Below, in pieces: positions 37,353 through 46,376 of a stretch of DNA of 64,000 nucleotides. Made by a program: the position numbers and the translations under genes. Numbering within the stretch: position 1 is the first letter of the stretch; each line of letters begins with the position of its first letter. Under the pieces are notes generated by a model, which had not been told where the DNA came from, made no database searches, and saw only the letters and a list, made by a program, of their open reading frames with translations. The stretch is from Brevibacterium spongiae (GTDB lineage Bacteria; Actinomycetota; Actinomycetes; Actinomycetales; Brevibacteriaceae): positions 1 to 64,000 of the forward strand of contig NZ_CP093443.1 in NCBI RefSeq assembly GCF_026168515.1, read 5' to 3'.

Positions 37353-39092
37353 ATGCCATCTCTGACTTCTGTGCTCACGGACCGTTTCGCCGCCGCCCTC
37401 ACCCACGCCTTCGGTGAGGACTTCGCCAGGCGCGATCCCGTGATCCGAAGCAGCCAGTTCGCGGACTTCCAGGCGAATGTGGCCCTGCCGCTGGCCAAGG
37501 AGCTGAAGTCCAAGCCGCGCGACATCGCCGCACAGATCGTGGAGAACCTCGACCTCGACGGCATCTGCGAGACCCCGGAGATCTCCGGCCCCGGGTTCAT
37601 CAACCTCACGTTCACGCCCGCATTCCTCGCCTCCACACTGGCCGTCGGCGGGGTCGCCGAGGCCCCGTCCAACGACGACCCGCAGACGGTCGCCATCGAC
37701 TACTCGGCCCCGAACGTGGCCAAGGAGATGCACGTCGGCCACCTGCGCACCACCGTCGTCGGCGACGCCCTGGCCCGGACACACGAATTCCTCGGCAACA
37801 CTGTCATCCGCCAGAACCACATCGGCGACTGGGGCACTCCGTTCGGCATGCTCATCGAACACCTCCTCGATGTCGGCGTCGAATCCGCAGCCGCCGCCGA
37901 GGTGGCAGAGAACCCGAACGCCTTCTACCAGGCCGCTCGGGCGAAGTTCGATGCTGACGAGGCATTCGCCACCCGCTCCCGCTCCCGCGTCGTCAAGCTT
38001 CAGGGCGGCGACGCGGAGACGCTGGAACTGTGGACGCGGCTCGTCGGCTACTCCCGCGAGTACTTCAACCGGATCTACTCCCTCCTCGACGTCACCCTCA
38101 CCGACGAGGATCTGGCCGGTGAGTCCACCTACAACGACGTCCTCGCCGACGTCTGCGACGAACTCGAAGCCAAGGGGCTGGCGACGATCTCCGATGGCGC
38201 CCTGTGCGTCTTCCCCGCCGGCTTCACCGGTCGGGAGGGCGAACCCCTGCCGCTCATCATCCGCAAGTCCGACGGCGGCTACGGCTACGCCACGACCGAC
38301 CTCGCGGCCGTGCGCAACCGCGCGATCAACCTCGGCGTGAACCGTGCCCTCTACGTCGTCGGCACCCCGCAGGCCCAGCACTTCGAGATGGTGTTCACCG
38401 TCGCCCGCGAGGCAGGCTGGCTGCCGGAGTCCTTCAGCACCGAACACGTGAAGATCGGCAATGTGCTCGGCTCCGACGGGAAGATCCTGCGCACCCGCTC
38501 CGGCGCCCCGCTGCGCCTGGCCGAACTCCTCGAAGAGGCCGTGACCCGGGCGAAGACGACCCTGGCCGAATCGAACGTCGACTTCAGCGCCGAGGAGGCC
38601 GAAGAGGTCGCGCGCATCGTCGGCATCGGTGCGGTGAAGTACGCCGACCTCTCCGTCGCCCACGACACCTCGTACACCTTCGACCTCGATCGGATGCTCG
38701 CCCCCATCGGCAACACCGCCCCGTACCTGCAGTACGCCGGCGCCCGCATCCGCTCGATCGGCCGCAAGGCCGAAGCCGAAGGCATCGACCCGGTCCGCGT
38801 CGGCAAGGCTGCGATCAGCCTCGAACAGCCGGCCGAACGTGAGCTGGCGCTGTCGATCCTCGGCTTCGCCGATGTCCTCACCGAGGTGGCCGCAGGTTCC
38901 GCACCGCACCGCCTGTGCACCTACCTGTTCGACCTGGCCCAGGACTTCACCTCGTTCTACGAGCAGTGCCCGGTGCTCATCGCCGAGACAGAGGAGCTGC
39001 GGGACTCCCGCCTGCGCCTGTCGCTGATCGTGCTCGAGGTCCTCGAAGCCGGTCTCGGAGTGCTCGGCATCCGCGTCCCCGAGCGCATGTGA
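37353..39092 (+). CDS. argS: Arginyl-tRNA synthetase
   Basis: A 579-residue class Ia synthetase. An Add-1 N-terminal domain (1-90) precedes the HIGH-like signature HVGHLR near 128. The KMSKS region is degenerate (SDGKILRTRSG), as usual for ArgRS. An anticodon-binding DALR domain ends in GIRVPERM. It is divergent from tricorn protease (87-base gap) and overlaps the following MFS gene. Confidence 0.97.
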   Translation: MPSLTSVLTDRFAAALTHAFGEDFARRDPVIRSSQFADFQANVALPLAKELKSKPRDIAAQIVENLDLDGICETPEISGPGFINLTFTPAFLASTLAVGGVAEAPSNDDPQTVAIDYSAPNVAKEMHVGHLRTTVVGDALARTHEFLGNTVIRQNHIGDWGTPFGMLIEHLLDVGVESAAAAEVAENPNAFYQAARAKFDADEAFATRSRSRVVKLQGGDAETLELWTRLVGYSREYFNRIYSLLDVTLTDEDLAGESTYNDVLADVCDELEAKGLATISDGALCVFPAGFTGREGEPLPLIIRKSDGGYGYATTDLAAVRNRAINLGVNRALYVVGTPQAQHFEMVFTVAREAGWLPESFSTEHVKIGNVLGSDGKILRTRSGAPLRLAELLEEAVTRAKTTLAESNVDFSAEEAEEVARIVGIGAVKYADLSVAHDTSYTFDLDRMLAPIGNTAPYLQYAGARIRSIGRKAEAEGIDPVRVGKAAISLEQPAERELALSILGFADVLTEVAAGSAPHRLCTYLFDLAQDFTSFYEQCPVLIAETEELRDSRLRLSLIVLEVLEAGLGVLGIRVPERM

Positions 39093-40393
39093 GCTCCGCT
39101 CCCCGAACCGCCAAATCGATGCTGCCCTGGATCGTCCTGGGCATCATCATCCTTGCGCTCAACCTGCGCACCCCGATCATCGCGCCGACCGCGATCCTGC
39201 CGGCCATTCAGGACGGCACAGGCTTCAGCGCGGCCGGCCTCGGTCTGCTCACCGGCCTGCCGGTGCTCCTGTTCGCGCTCGCCACACCCCTGGCCGGAAA
39301 GTTCATCACCGGTCTCGGCGCCGAAACCACCGTCATCGCCTGCCTGACCGGGGTGCTGGCCGGCACCGTGCTGCGCTCGGTCGGTCCGCCCTGGCTCGTC
39401 CTCACGGGCACGGCCGTCATCGGACTGGCGATCACCTTGGGCAATATCGTCGTGCCCGTGCTCATCCGCCGAGAGGTGCCCTGGGAGCAGGTATCGCTGG
39501 TCACCGGCCTGTACTCGGCGATGATGAACGTCGGCTCGATGGCCACCCTCATCGGCACCGGCCCCCTGGCCGCGACCTTCGGCTGGCGGTGGGCACTGGC
39601 CGCATGGGCGGTGCTCGCGCTCATCGGCCTCGGCTTCTGGATGGTTCTCATCCGGGTCCGGATCCGCCGTGACGGCGATGCGGTGCGGGCTGCCCAGGAA
39701 GCCATCGCCGCCGGAGAAGCCGAAGACGAATCCAGCGCCGAGGTGGTCGCCCCCGCAGGCAAGCAGAAGTGGAGTCAGGCGCCCGCCGCCTATCGCGGCA
39801 TCATCGCCCTGCTCGTCATCACCTTCTCCGGCCAGTCCATCGCGTACTACACGACGACGACCTGGCTGCCGAGCTACCTCGCCGACAAGATCGGGCTGGC
39901 CCCGGCTGCGGCCGGCGGCACTGCCTCACTGTTCCAGATCGCAGCGATCCTCGGTGCTTTCGGTGTGCCGCTGCTGGCGGCGAGGTCACGGCCGTGGATG
40001 CCGGTGGCGATCGTCGCCGTACTCTGGCTGTCCCTGCCGGTGGGTCTGCTGCTGGCACCGGGCGCCTACGGTCTGTGGGCGATCACCGGCGGCATCGCGC
40101 AGGGAGGCGGCTTCACCGCGATCTTCTCGATCATCGCCCGCACCGCCGGCAGCGATGCCCAGACGGCCTCGGGCTCGGCCAGAGTGCAGGGCGGCGGCTA
40201 CCTTGCCGCGACTTTGGCGCCGCCCTTCGCAGGGTGGCTGAACACTGTGACCGGCGGGTGGACGGCACCGGTGCTGCTCATCCTCGCCGCGACCCTGGCG
40301 TTCACGATCACCGGGCTGCTGGCGGCCCGTCGGGCCGGACGGTTCCCCCGCGGCGGACCGAGCGGACGCGAAGTCCTCGACTCAGACGAATGA
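39089..40393 (+). CDS. CynX/NimT-family MFS transporter
   Basis: A 434-residue major-facilitator protein with about 12 hydrophobic helices and a central Ala/Glu-rich loop near 205-230. The N-terminal LNLRTPIIAPTAILPAIQDGTGFSAAGLGLLTGLPVL is characteristic of the CynX (cyanate/nitroimidazole) subfamily. The GTG start overlaps the argS stop (GTGA), indicating coupled translation with argS. The substrate is unknown. Confidence 0.88.
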   Translation: MSSAPRTAKSMLPWIVLGIIILALNLRTPIIAPTAILPAIQDGTGFSAAGLGLLTGLPVLLFALATPLAGKFITGLGAETTVIACLTGVLAGTVLRSVGPPWLVLTGTAVIGLAITLGNIVVPVLIRREVPWEQVSLVTGLYSAMMNVGSMATLIGTGPLAATFGWRWALAAWAVLALIGLGFWMVLIRVRIRRDGDAVRAAQEAIAAGEAEDESSAEVVAPAGKQKWSQAPAAYRGIIALLVITFSGQSIAYYTTTTWLPSYLADKIGLAPAAAGGTASLFQIAAILGAFGVPLLAARSRPWMPVAIVAVLWLSLPVGLLLAPGAYGLWAITGGIAQGGGFTAIFSIIARTAGSDAQTASGSARVQGGGYLAATLAPPFAGWLNTVTGGWTAPVLLILAATLAFTITGLLAARRAGRFPRGGPSGREVLDSDE

Positions 40394-40396
40394 AAA

Positions 40397-40435
40397 CACC
40401 GAGGCGGCCCACCTTTCCGGTGGGCCGCCTCGGTG
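40397..40435. terminator. Bidirectional terminator
   Basis: CACCGAGGCGGCCCACC (40397-40413) pairs perfectly with 40419-40435 around a five-base loop and has AAAA immediately upstream. It lies between the convergent MFS gene and the helical membrane-anchored protein gene. Confidence 0.9.
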
Positions 40436-40486
40436 ATTCACTGTTCTGTTCGCTGCACTCGCGGGACGATGTCAGCGGTGCAGGTC

Positions 40487-41248
40487 TCAGTGCTTGGCGT
40501 TCGTGTCCTCGCCTGCCTGTGCCTCGGCGGGCTTGACGGCCGGCTTCGGAGCAGGGACCTCGTCCGTGGCTTCTGCCTTGGTCGAGGGCACCGCGGTCTG
40601 CGAGACCTCGGTGGCAGCGCCCTGGCGCGAGGCCGGGGTCGATCCGACAGGGCGGGCGTCGGCAGGACGGTTGTTCGGCAGCGGGGTCGACCACGGATCT
40701 TCGACCGGCTGAGCCTTCTTCCACACGTAGTAGCCGATTCCGGCGGCCGAACCGATGACGAGGGTCCACACGAGTGCGGCCTTTCCGCCTCCGGACTTGC
40801 GTGCGGTGTCCTTCTCGATGCGCTTCCCGGCGTTGGCGAGAGCCTTGCGGGCCTTCTTCATGGCCTTCTTGTCGCCGGTGAGGCGGACGGCCAAGTCGTC
40901 GATGAGCTTCGGGGTCTCGACAGCGGACAGCGAAGACGCGGCGTTCGACGCGAACTTGCCGGCGCGTTCGGTGGCCTCGGGGCGGTAGGACTCGAGCTTG
41001 TCGGCCCAGTCGTGGACCCGATCATTGGCCTTGTCGGCCAGAGCCTCGACCTGCGGGCGAGCCTTCTCTGCGAACTCCTCTGCCTTGCCGGCCAGGGCTT
41101 CGACCTGCGGGCGAGCCTTGTCAGCGGCCTCACGGAGCTTCGGAGCAGCGTTCTCGCTGGCATCTGCCAGGACTCGGAGTGACGTCTGCTTCGCGGAATC
41201 GAGCTTCGAACTGAGCTGATCTCGAGTGGGCTTCTTCGACATAAACAT
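40487..41248 (-). CDS. Hypothetical Lys/Ala-rich single-pass membrane protein
   Basis: A 253-residue protein without a recognised family. Residues 1-130 are charged helical sequence with a repeated unit, KARPQVEALAxKAE/ND, occurring twice around residues 43-75. A transmembrane helix (ALVWTLVIGSAAGIGYYVW) follows near 158-176, then a Pro/Ala/Thr-rich tail. It resembles apolipoprotein- or phasin-like stress proteins in composition only. The start ATG 41248 has AAGGA upstream; a second in-frame ATG is two codons later. Confidence 0.7.
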   Translation of the reverse strand: MFMSKKPTRDQLSSKLDSAKQTSLRVLADASENAAPKLREAADKARPQVEALAGKAEEFAEKARPQVEALADKANDRVHDWADKLESYRPEATERAGKFASNAASSLSAVETPKLIDDLAVRLTGDKKAMKKARKALANAGKRIEKDTARKSGGGKAALVWTLVIGSAAGIGYYVWKKAQPVEDPWSTPLPNNRPADARPVGSTPASRQGAATEVSQTAVPSTKAEATDEVPAPKPAVKPAEAQAGEDTNAKH

Positions 41249-41417
41249 TCCCAATCCTTCGATGTCGGTGGTCAAGTTGATCACTGACCAGTCTACGGCC
41301 TAGGCGCAAACCTGTGGACAGCGGATGTCATCAAATTGTCTGCAGATCGCCTGACAGGTTGGGCAATGGAGCTGGTGCGAAACTGCATTCGCCGCCGCGG
41401 CGTGGAAGAATGAAGGT

Positions 41418-41960
41418 ATGACTACAGTCTCAACGCACACAGCTGTCCTGCACACCAACCACGGTGACATCACCATCAACCTCTTCGGCAACCATGCCCC
41501 GAAGACCGTGGCCAACTTCGTCGAGCTGGCCCAGGGTGAGCGCGAATTCACGGACCCCTCGACCGGAGAGCCGACGAAGCGTCCCTTCTACGACGGACTC
41601 GGCTTCCACCGCATCATCTCGAATTTCATGATCCAGGGCGGCTGCCCGCTGGGCACCGGCACCGGCGGACCCGGCTACACCTTCGACGACGAGATCCACC
41701 CGGAACTCCAGTTCGATCGCAAGTACCTGCTGGCCATGGCGAATGCCGGCAAGCAGATGGGACGCGGCACCAACGGTTCGCAGTTCTTCATCACCACTGC
41801 CGAGACTCCGTGGCTCAACGGCAAGCACACCATCTTCGGTGAGGTCGCCGACGAAGCCAGCCAGAAGGTCGTCGACGAGATCGACGGCGTGCGCACCGCT
41901 GCGATGGACAAGCCGGTCGAGCCGGTCATCATCGAAAAGGTCGACATCACGCAGAAGTGA
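41418..41960 (+). CDS. ppiA: Peptidyl-prolyl cis-trans isomerase, cyclophilin type
   Basis: A 180-residue cyclophilin. The fold-defining and active-site blocks are FHRIISNFMIQGG, GTGTGGPGYTFDDE, LAMANAG, TNGSQFFIT and LNGKHTIFGEV. It has no signal peptide, so it is cytoplasmic. Its position upstream of the rhomboid and crgA genes matches the Mycobacterium Rv0009-Rv0011 neighbourhood. Confidence 0.97.
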   Translation: MTTVSTHTAVLHTNHGDITINLFGNHAPKTVANFVELAQGEREFTDPSTGEPTKRPFYDGLGFHRIISNFMIQGGCPLGTGTGGPGYTFDDEIHPELQFDRKYLLAMANAGKQMGRGTNGSQFFITTAETPWLNGKHTIFGEVADEASQKVVDEIDGVRTAAMDKPVEPVIIEKVDITQK

Positions 41961-41961
41961 G

Positions 41962-41984
41962 TGCAGACCCTGACACGGTCTGCA
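41962..41984 (+). terminator. Hairpin after ppiA
   Basis: TGCAGACC (41962-41969) pairs with GGTCTGCA (41977-41984), just after the ppiA stop. No T-run follows, so efficiency is uncertain. Confidence 0.45.
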
Positions 41985-42057
41985 GGTCCACACGCAGTCT
42001 CCAGGTCCTTCAGCCGCTGCTGGACCACGCTGACGGACCACTGAGTATCATGGTGTG

Positions 42058-42753
42058 ATGGACACACCTGATGAGGGCTCGGCCCGGGAAACCGGCCGGG
42101 CCCTCTCTGTATCCCCGCCTGTTGTCACCCGCACGATTCTCATCGTCACCGTGGTGGCCTTTCTCGCCGAGCTGATCCCTGCCTTCGACCTGCTCCACCG
42201 TCTGGGCTTTGTGCCGGTGCTGACCCTCGAACAGCCGTGGCGAGTGCTCACGGTGGCTCTCGTCCACGAGATGCCGAACCCGTTCCATCTGCTCGCGAAC
42301 ATGATCGGACTGTTCTTCTTCGGGTCCTTCGTCGAACGGGCACTGGGACGCGTGAAGTTCCTTCTCCTCTACCTCATCGGCACGATGGGCGGTTCGGCGA
42401 TGGTGCTCGTCTTGGCCGAACCCTTCAGCCGCGACTGGGTGACGAACCACATCGGTGCCTCGGGAGCGGTGTTCGCGATCGTCGGGGTCCTTCTTGTGCC
42501 CACTCGCAGACTCGACCGCAACATCGCCGGTGCAGTGGTGTTCGTGGCGTTGAACTTCGGCTACGGCTTCCTCGTCGAAGGAGTGTCGTGGCAGTCCCAC
42601 CTCGGCGGTCTGCTCACGGGCTTCGTCCTCGGCTGCGCGGGACTGCTCGGGCCGGAGCGAACCCGCAGCACCGTCTTCTTCCTGACCGCGATCGCGCTCG
42701 TGGTCCTCATGGCGGCAGGCGGAGCCTGGCGGATGTTCGGGCTGGGACTCTGA
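42058..42753 (+). CDS. Rhomboid-family intramembrane serine protease
   Basis: A 231-residue membrane protein with about six transmembrane helices. It has the rhomboid catalytic dyad: Ser in GASGAVFAI near 143 and His in SWQSHLGGLLTG near 185, plus the HLLANMIGLFFFG segment that carries the oxyanion-side histidine and asparagine. It cleaves transmembrane substrates within the bilayer. ATG 42058 was preferred to the adjacent GTG. Confidence 0.92.
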   Translation: MDTPDEGSARETGRALSVSPPVVTRTILIVTVVAFLAELIPAFDLLHRLGFVPVLTLEQPWRVLTVALVHEMPNPFHLLANMIGLFFFGSFVERALGRVKFLLLYLIGTMGGSAMVLVLAEPFSRDWVTNHIGASGAVFAIVGVLLVPTRRLDRNIAGAVVFVALNFGYGFLVEGVSWQSHLGGLLTGFVLGCAGLLGPERTRSTVFFLTAIALVVLMAAGGAWRMFGLGL

Positions 42754-42827
42754 GCCGGCGAACTGAGCTGCCAGAGATCTATAGCAGATCAAAGGGCTCT
42801 TGTGTGCATTCTGCGGTGGAAAAATAG

Positions 42828-42960
42828 TTGTCCACAAGGTCTATCCACAACGTGGATAACTTACACACGTGTGTTTAGCCTGGTCAGAGACCTAAAATAA
42901 GTTATCCACAAATGACGCACCCGGCTTGGGTATAACTCAGCCCCTGTGGATTGTGGATTT
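42828..42960. promoter_or_regulatory. Intergenic cluster of DnaA-box-like 9-mers
   Basis: Within 133 bases: TTGTCCACA (42828-42836), CTATCCACA (42841-42849), CGTGGATAA (42851-42859, reverse TTATCCACG), TTATCCACA (42902-42910), and weaker TGTGGATTG (42945-42953) and TGTGGATTT (42952-42960). The third and fourth lie in a perfect 12-bp inverted repeat, 42852-42863 against 42898-42909. The perfect palindrome ACACACGTGTGT (42863-42874) overlaps its left arm by one base and runs into the spacer. Density equals or exceeds that seen in the dnaA-dnaN spacer. It may be a DnaA-titration or regulatory locus; function is inferred. Confidence 0.7.
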
Positions 42961-43109
42961 TTCGGACACACCTGGGGATGCTCCGGCCGGTTCCGCGATG
43001 GCCGCCGGCGGCCTGACGCGACTCTGAGCCTCGTGACTGTGGACTCGTAACTGGGCCTCGCTGCTGTGGGCACGGATCGGTGAACAGGAATCTCCGGTGA
43101 ATGCAGAAA

Positions 43110-43138
43110 TGTCCGGTCGATCCGCGTCGATTCTGAGC
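43110..43138 (+). repeat. IS30 left terminal inverted repeat
   Basis: A 29-bp sequence that matches the reverse complement of 47355-47383 at every base. Confidence 0.95.
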
Positions 43139-43146
43139 TGGCGGAT

Positions 43147-43619
43147 TCAAGCTATCGTTGCAACACCTGTCGAATCGTCGTGTTCGTTCAATAGCTTAGC
43201 CAGGGCCTCGGCCGGTGTCTTCCAGCCCAGCCGTTTCCGGGGTCGGGCGTTGAGCTCAGCAGCGACCATATCGAGGTAACCCGACCCCCACTGGCTGAGG
43301 TCAGTGCTCTTCGGGAAGTACTGCCGATACAGCCCGTTGGTGTTCTCATTCGTTCCCCGCTGCCAAGGCGCATGCGGGTCACAGAAGTAGATATCAAAAC
43401 CCGTGGCCTCAGCGATGCGTACATGTTCAGACATTTCACTGCCCTGATCCCAGGTCAGTGAGCGCTTCAACTCGGCCGGCAGCTGCGCCATCTTCGCGAT
43501 CATCGCCTCGGCCACTGCGTTGGCTGTGTGTGACTCAGGCAGATGCAGCAACATCGAAAACCCCGTGGCACGCTCGACCAGAGTCCCGATCGCTGATCCC
43601 GATTCGACTGTCCCCAGGA
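43147..43619 (-). pseudogene. IS30 transposase, C-terminal fragment
   Basis: Carries the rest of the DDE core after the insertion point: GTVESGSAIGTLVERATGF, the second Asp in LTWDQGSEM and the Glu of QRGTNENTNGLYRQYFPK, ending in RPRKRLGWKTPAEAL. In the uninterrupted gene it would continue in frame from DWEGDLIL encoded at 46555-47305. It has no start of its own, so it is inactive. Confidence 0.93.
43614..43619. repeat. IS21 target duplication, left copy
   Basis: CCAGGA directly precedes the TGAGTGTG end of the IS21-family element and is repeated at 46555-46560 after the other end. Confidence 0.85.
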
Positions 43620-43744
43620 TGAGTGTGACAGTCTGAAATGGCCCCACTTGGAGCAAAAATGATCCTCTGATTTGGCCCCACCCCCGACCTACCAGCCGTA
43701 CCGTTCGTGATGTCGACCAAGACGTTCACGAAGAGGTGGGGCAT

Positions 43745-45292
43745 ATGAAGGAGATGTCGAGAGTGGAGCAATTCGAGAATATCCGACGAGACCACAGAGA
43801 CCATGAGATGTCGATTCGACAGTTAGCCCAAAAGTACAAGGTCCACCGCAGGACGGTACGTCAGGCGTTGGCGGATGCGGTACCACCGCGGCGGAAGACT
43901 CCGGAGAGGGTAGCACCAGTCCTCGGTGAGCACGTTGCCACCGTCCGGGCTTGGTTAGTTGCTGACAAAGAGGTCCCTCGGAAGCAGCGTCATACCGCCC
44001 GGCGGGTCTGGCAGCGCCTCGTCGAGGAGGAAGGAGTCGAGGTTGCGGAGTCGAGTGTGCGAACCCTGGTCGCGAAGCTGCGCCGGGACATTTTCGATCA
44101 GTCGTTGGAGGTCAAGGTTCCTCAAACCCATGCCCCGGCGGCTGAAGCCGAGGTCGACTTCGGGGAGTTCTACGCCCTCATCGGTGGGGTGTGGTTGAAG
44201 CTGTGGATGTTCATTCTGCGCCTATCGCATTCGGGTAAAGCCGTGCACATTGCTTACGCCAACCAGGCTCAGGAGTCGTTTCTCGACGGTCATGTGAAGG
44301 CCTTCGACCGGCTCGGTGGAGTCCCGACGGGCATGATCCGGTATGACAACCTGACTCCGGCGGTGGTGCGGGTGCTGCTGGGTCGGGAACGGGAGGAGAA
44401 TCCCCGGTTTGTCGCCCTGAGGTCGCATTACGGGTTCGATAGCTTCTTCTGCCAGCCCGGGATCAAGGGTGCTCATGAGAAGGGTGGCGTCGAGGGGGAG
44501 GTCGGTCGGTTCCGGCGCCGTCATCTGGTGCCGGTGCCCGAGTTCGCCTCCTTAGCCGAGCTCAACGCTTTCATGGTCGCTGCCGATGCTGGTGATGACG
44601 ACCGAAAGATCACCGGCCGGGTCGAGACGGTCGGGGCCGCGGCGGCCCGGGAGCTGCCTGGCCTGCGGGGTTTGCCCGATGAGGTCTTCGATGCCGCGCA
44701 GACCCTGTCGTGTCGGGTCGATGCGAGAGCCAGAGTGTGCGTACGTCAGTCCTATTACTCGGTGCCGGCCCGGTTGGCTGGCAGACGCCTCCAGGTGCGT
44801 TTGGGGGCCACGACGGTGACCGTGATCGCTGAGTCGGGGGTGGTCGCTGTCCATACCCGGTCGCTGCATAAGTACACCGAAGATTTGGTCCTCGATCACT
44901 ACCTGGAAGTCCTCATACGCAAGCCCGGAGCATTCGCCGGGGCCACCGCGCTGGCGGCTGCCCGGAAGTCCGGGATGTTCACGAACGCTCATCAACGGTT
45001 CTGGGATGCTGCGCGTGGGCAACTCGGCGACACGGCCGGGACCCGGGCGCTCATCGGTGTGCTGCTACTGCACCGCAGCCTGCCCAACGGTGACATTGTC
45101 ACCGCATTGACAACCGCGACCGGGTTGGGATGCTTCGATGCTGATGTGGTCGCGGTCGAGGCCCGCCGGGCCGGTCAGGCGATGACTGCGCCACCGGCGG
45201 TGGTCGTCCCGGCCCACGTCGGACCAGTCGGGGAGAGGCCGGTGCCGGGCCTGGGCGCCTATGACGAACTGGTCTCGGTGGTGGGAGCATGA
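43745..45292 (+). CDS. istA: IS21-family transposase IstA
   Basis: A 515-residue DDE transposase. An N-terminal helix-turn-helix (MSIRQLAQKYKVHRRTVRQAL) precedes the integrase core (AEVDFGEFYALIGG with the first Asp, GMIRYDNLTPAV with the second, and the Glu in HEKGGVEGEVGRFRR). A C-terminal Mu-type beta-barrel region follows (ARVCVRQSYYSVPARLAGRRLQVR). ATG 43745 has AGAGGTGGGG upstream. The stop overlaps the istB start (ATGA). Confidence 0.95.
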   Translation: MKEMSRVEQFENIRRDHRDHEMSIRQLAQKYKVHRRTVRQALADAVPPRRKTPERVAPVLGEHVATVRAWLVADKEVPRKQRHTARRVWQRLVEEEGVEVAESSVRTLVAKLRRDIFDQSLEVKVPQTHAPAAEAEVDFGEFYALIGGVWLKLWMFILRLSHSGKAVHIAYANQAQESFLDGHVKAFDRLGGVPTGMIRYDNLTPAVVRVLLGREREENPRFVALRSHYGFDSFFCQPGIKGAHEKGGVEGEVGRFRRRHLVPVPEFASLAELNAFMVAADAGDDDRKITGRVETVGAAAARELPGLRGLPDEVFDAAQTLSCRVDARARVCVRQSYYSVPARLAGRRLQVRLGATTVTVIAESGVVAVHTRSLHKYTEDLVLDHYLEVLIRKPGAFAGATALAAARKSGMFTNAHQRFWDAARGQLGDTAGTRALIGVLLLHRSLPNGDIVTALTTATGLGCFDADVVAVEARRAGQAMTAPPAVVVPAHVGPVGERPVPGLGAYDELVSVVGA

Positions 45293-46119
45293 ACGCGAAA
45301 ACCATCCCGGCATCGACGCCGGCAGTGACTGCTCTGGGTGATCAGGCGGCTGAGGCCGCGATCGCCACGGCTTGTCGGACCCTGTTCATGCCCACGATCC
45401 GTGACCAGGCCTCACCGATGGCCGAGGCAGCAGCCCGAGAACGGCTCTCGCACAAGGCCTACCTGGCTGAGGTGTTGGCCGCGGAGTGTGATGATCGTGA
45501 TGCCCGCCGTCGGATCCGGCGGATCAAGGAAGCGAAGTTTCCTCGCACCAAGCACCTGTCCGACTTCGATACCGCCGCCATCGAGGATTTGCCGCCGGCC
45601 CGGTTGGCGACTCTGGCCACCGGAGCGTGGATCGATGCCGGTGAGCCGTTGGTGCTACTCGGTGATTCCGGGACAGGGAAGACGCATCTGCTGATCGGTC
45701 TGGGGACCGCCGCGGCCGAGCAGGGCCGCAGAGTCCGCTACGTCACGACGGCGGCCCTGGTCAACGAGCTCACCGAGGCCGCCGATGCCAAGCAGCTCTC
45801 CCGGGTAGTGGGCCGCTATGCTCGCCTGGACCTGCTGTGCCTGGATGAGTTGGGGTATGTCAGCCTCGATTCTCGTGGAGCTGAGTTACTCTTCCAGATC
45901 ATCACCGAACGTGAGGAACGAGCCTCGATTGCGACAGCCTCGAACGCCTCGTTCAGCGAGTGGGGGCAGACATTCACCGACCCGCGGCTGGCCGCGGCCG
46001 TTGTCGATCGGTTGACGTTTAACGCCCACATCATCAACACCGGCACCAGCTCTTACCGGCTGCGCACCACCCGGGCCAGGAGCGAAGAGGCCACTTTGCA
46101 GGAAGGAGATCAACCATGA
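45289..46119 (+). CDS. istB: IS21-family helper ATPase IstB
   Basis: A 276-residue AAA+ ATPase related to DnaC, which assembles on target DNA and stimulates IstA. Walker A GDSGTGKTH lies near 125, Walker B LLCLDELGYV near 180, and the C-terminal VVDRLTFNAHIINTGTSSYRLRTT is characteristic of IstB. It overlaps istA upstream and the passenger gene downstream by four bases each. Confidence 0.95.
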   Translation: MNAKTIPASTPAVTALGDQAAEAAIATACRTLFMPTIRDQASPMAEAAARERLSHKAYLAEVLAAECDDRDARRRIRRIKEAKFPRTKHLSDFDTAAIEDLPPARLATLATGAWIDAGEPLVLLGDSGTGKTHLLIGLGTAAAEQGRRVRYVTTAALVNELTEAADAKQLSRVVGRYARLDLLCLDELGYVSLDSRGAELLFQIITEREERASIATASNASFSEWGQTFTDPRLAAAVVDRLTFNAHIINTGTSSYRLRTTRARSEEATLQEGDQP

Positions 46120-46376
46120 TCACCACCGAGGATCAGGAACCAGCCAGCGGAAATGCCATCGATGCCACCGAGGACTGGGTCGCCTACATCAGCCAACGCC
46201 TCAATGACGCCCAGGATCTCCTGGACGGGATCAGTGTCACCATCGAGTCTGTTCAGCCCAGTGGCCGCGAGCATGCCGCCGATCTGATCGATTCGGCTAT
46301 TGAGGACCTTCAGCGACTGCGTCGCCGATTCGGACCAACCGAACCCGACTACGGCCCTGGCGATCCGCCGTTCTGA
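46116..46376 (+). CDS. Small passenger protein of the IS21-family element
   Basis: An 86-residue acidic protein (MITTEDQEPASGNAIDATEDW). It has a predicted helical centre (YISQRLNDAQDLLDGISVTIE and HAADLIDSAIEDLQRLRRRF) and a Pro-rich end. Its ATG overlaps the istB stop (ATGA), so it is translationally coupled to the transposition genes. IS21 elements normally encode only istA and istB. No family recognised; it may be an accessory or regulatory factor of transposition. Confidence 0.72.
   Translation: MITTEDQEPASGNAIDATEDWVAYISQRLNDAQDLLDGISVTIESVQPSGREHAADLIDSAIEDLQRLRRRFGPTEPDYGPGDPPF

Noticed and set aside
37266-38909. Upstream extension of the tricorn protease frame
   Set aside because: It runs antisense through argS and has no protease features; the family N-terminus begins at about 37265.
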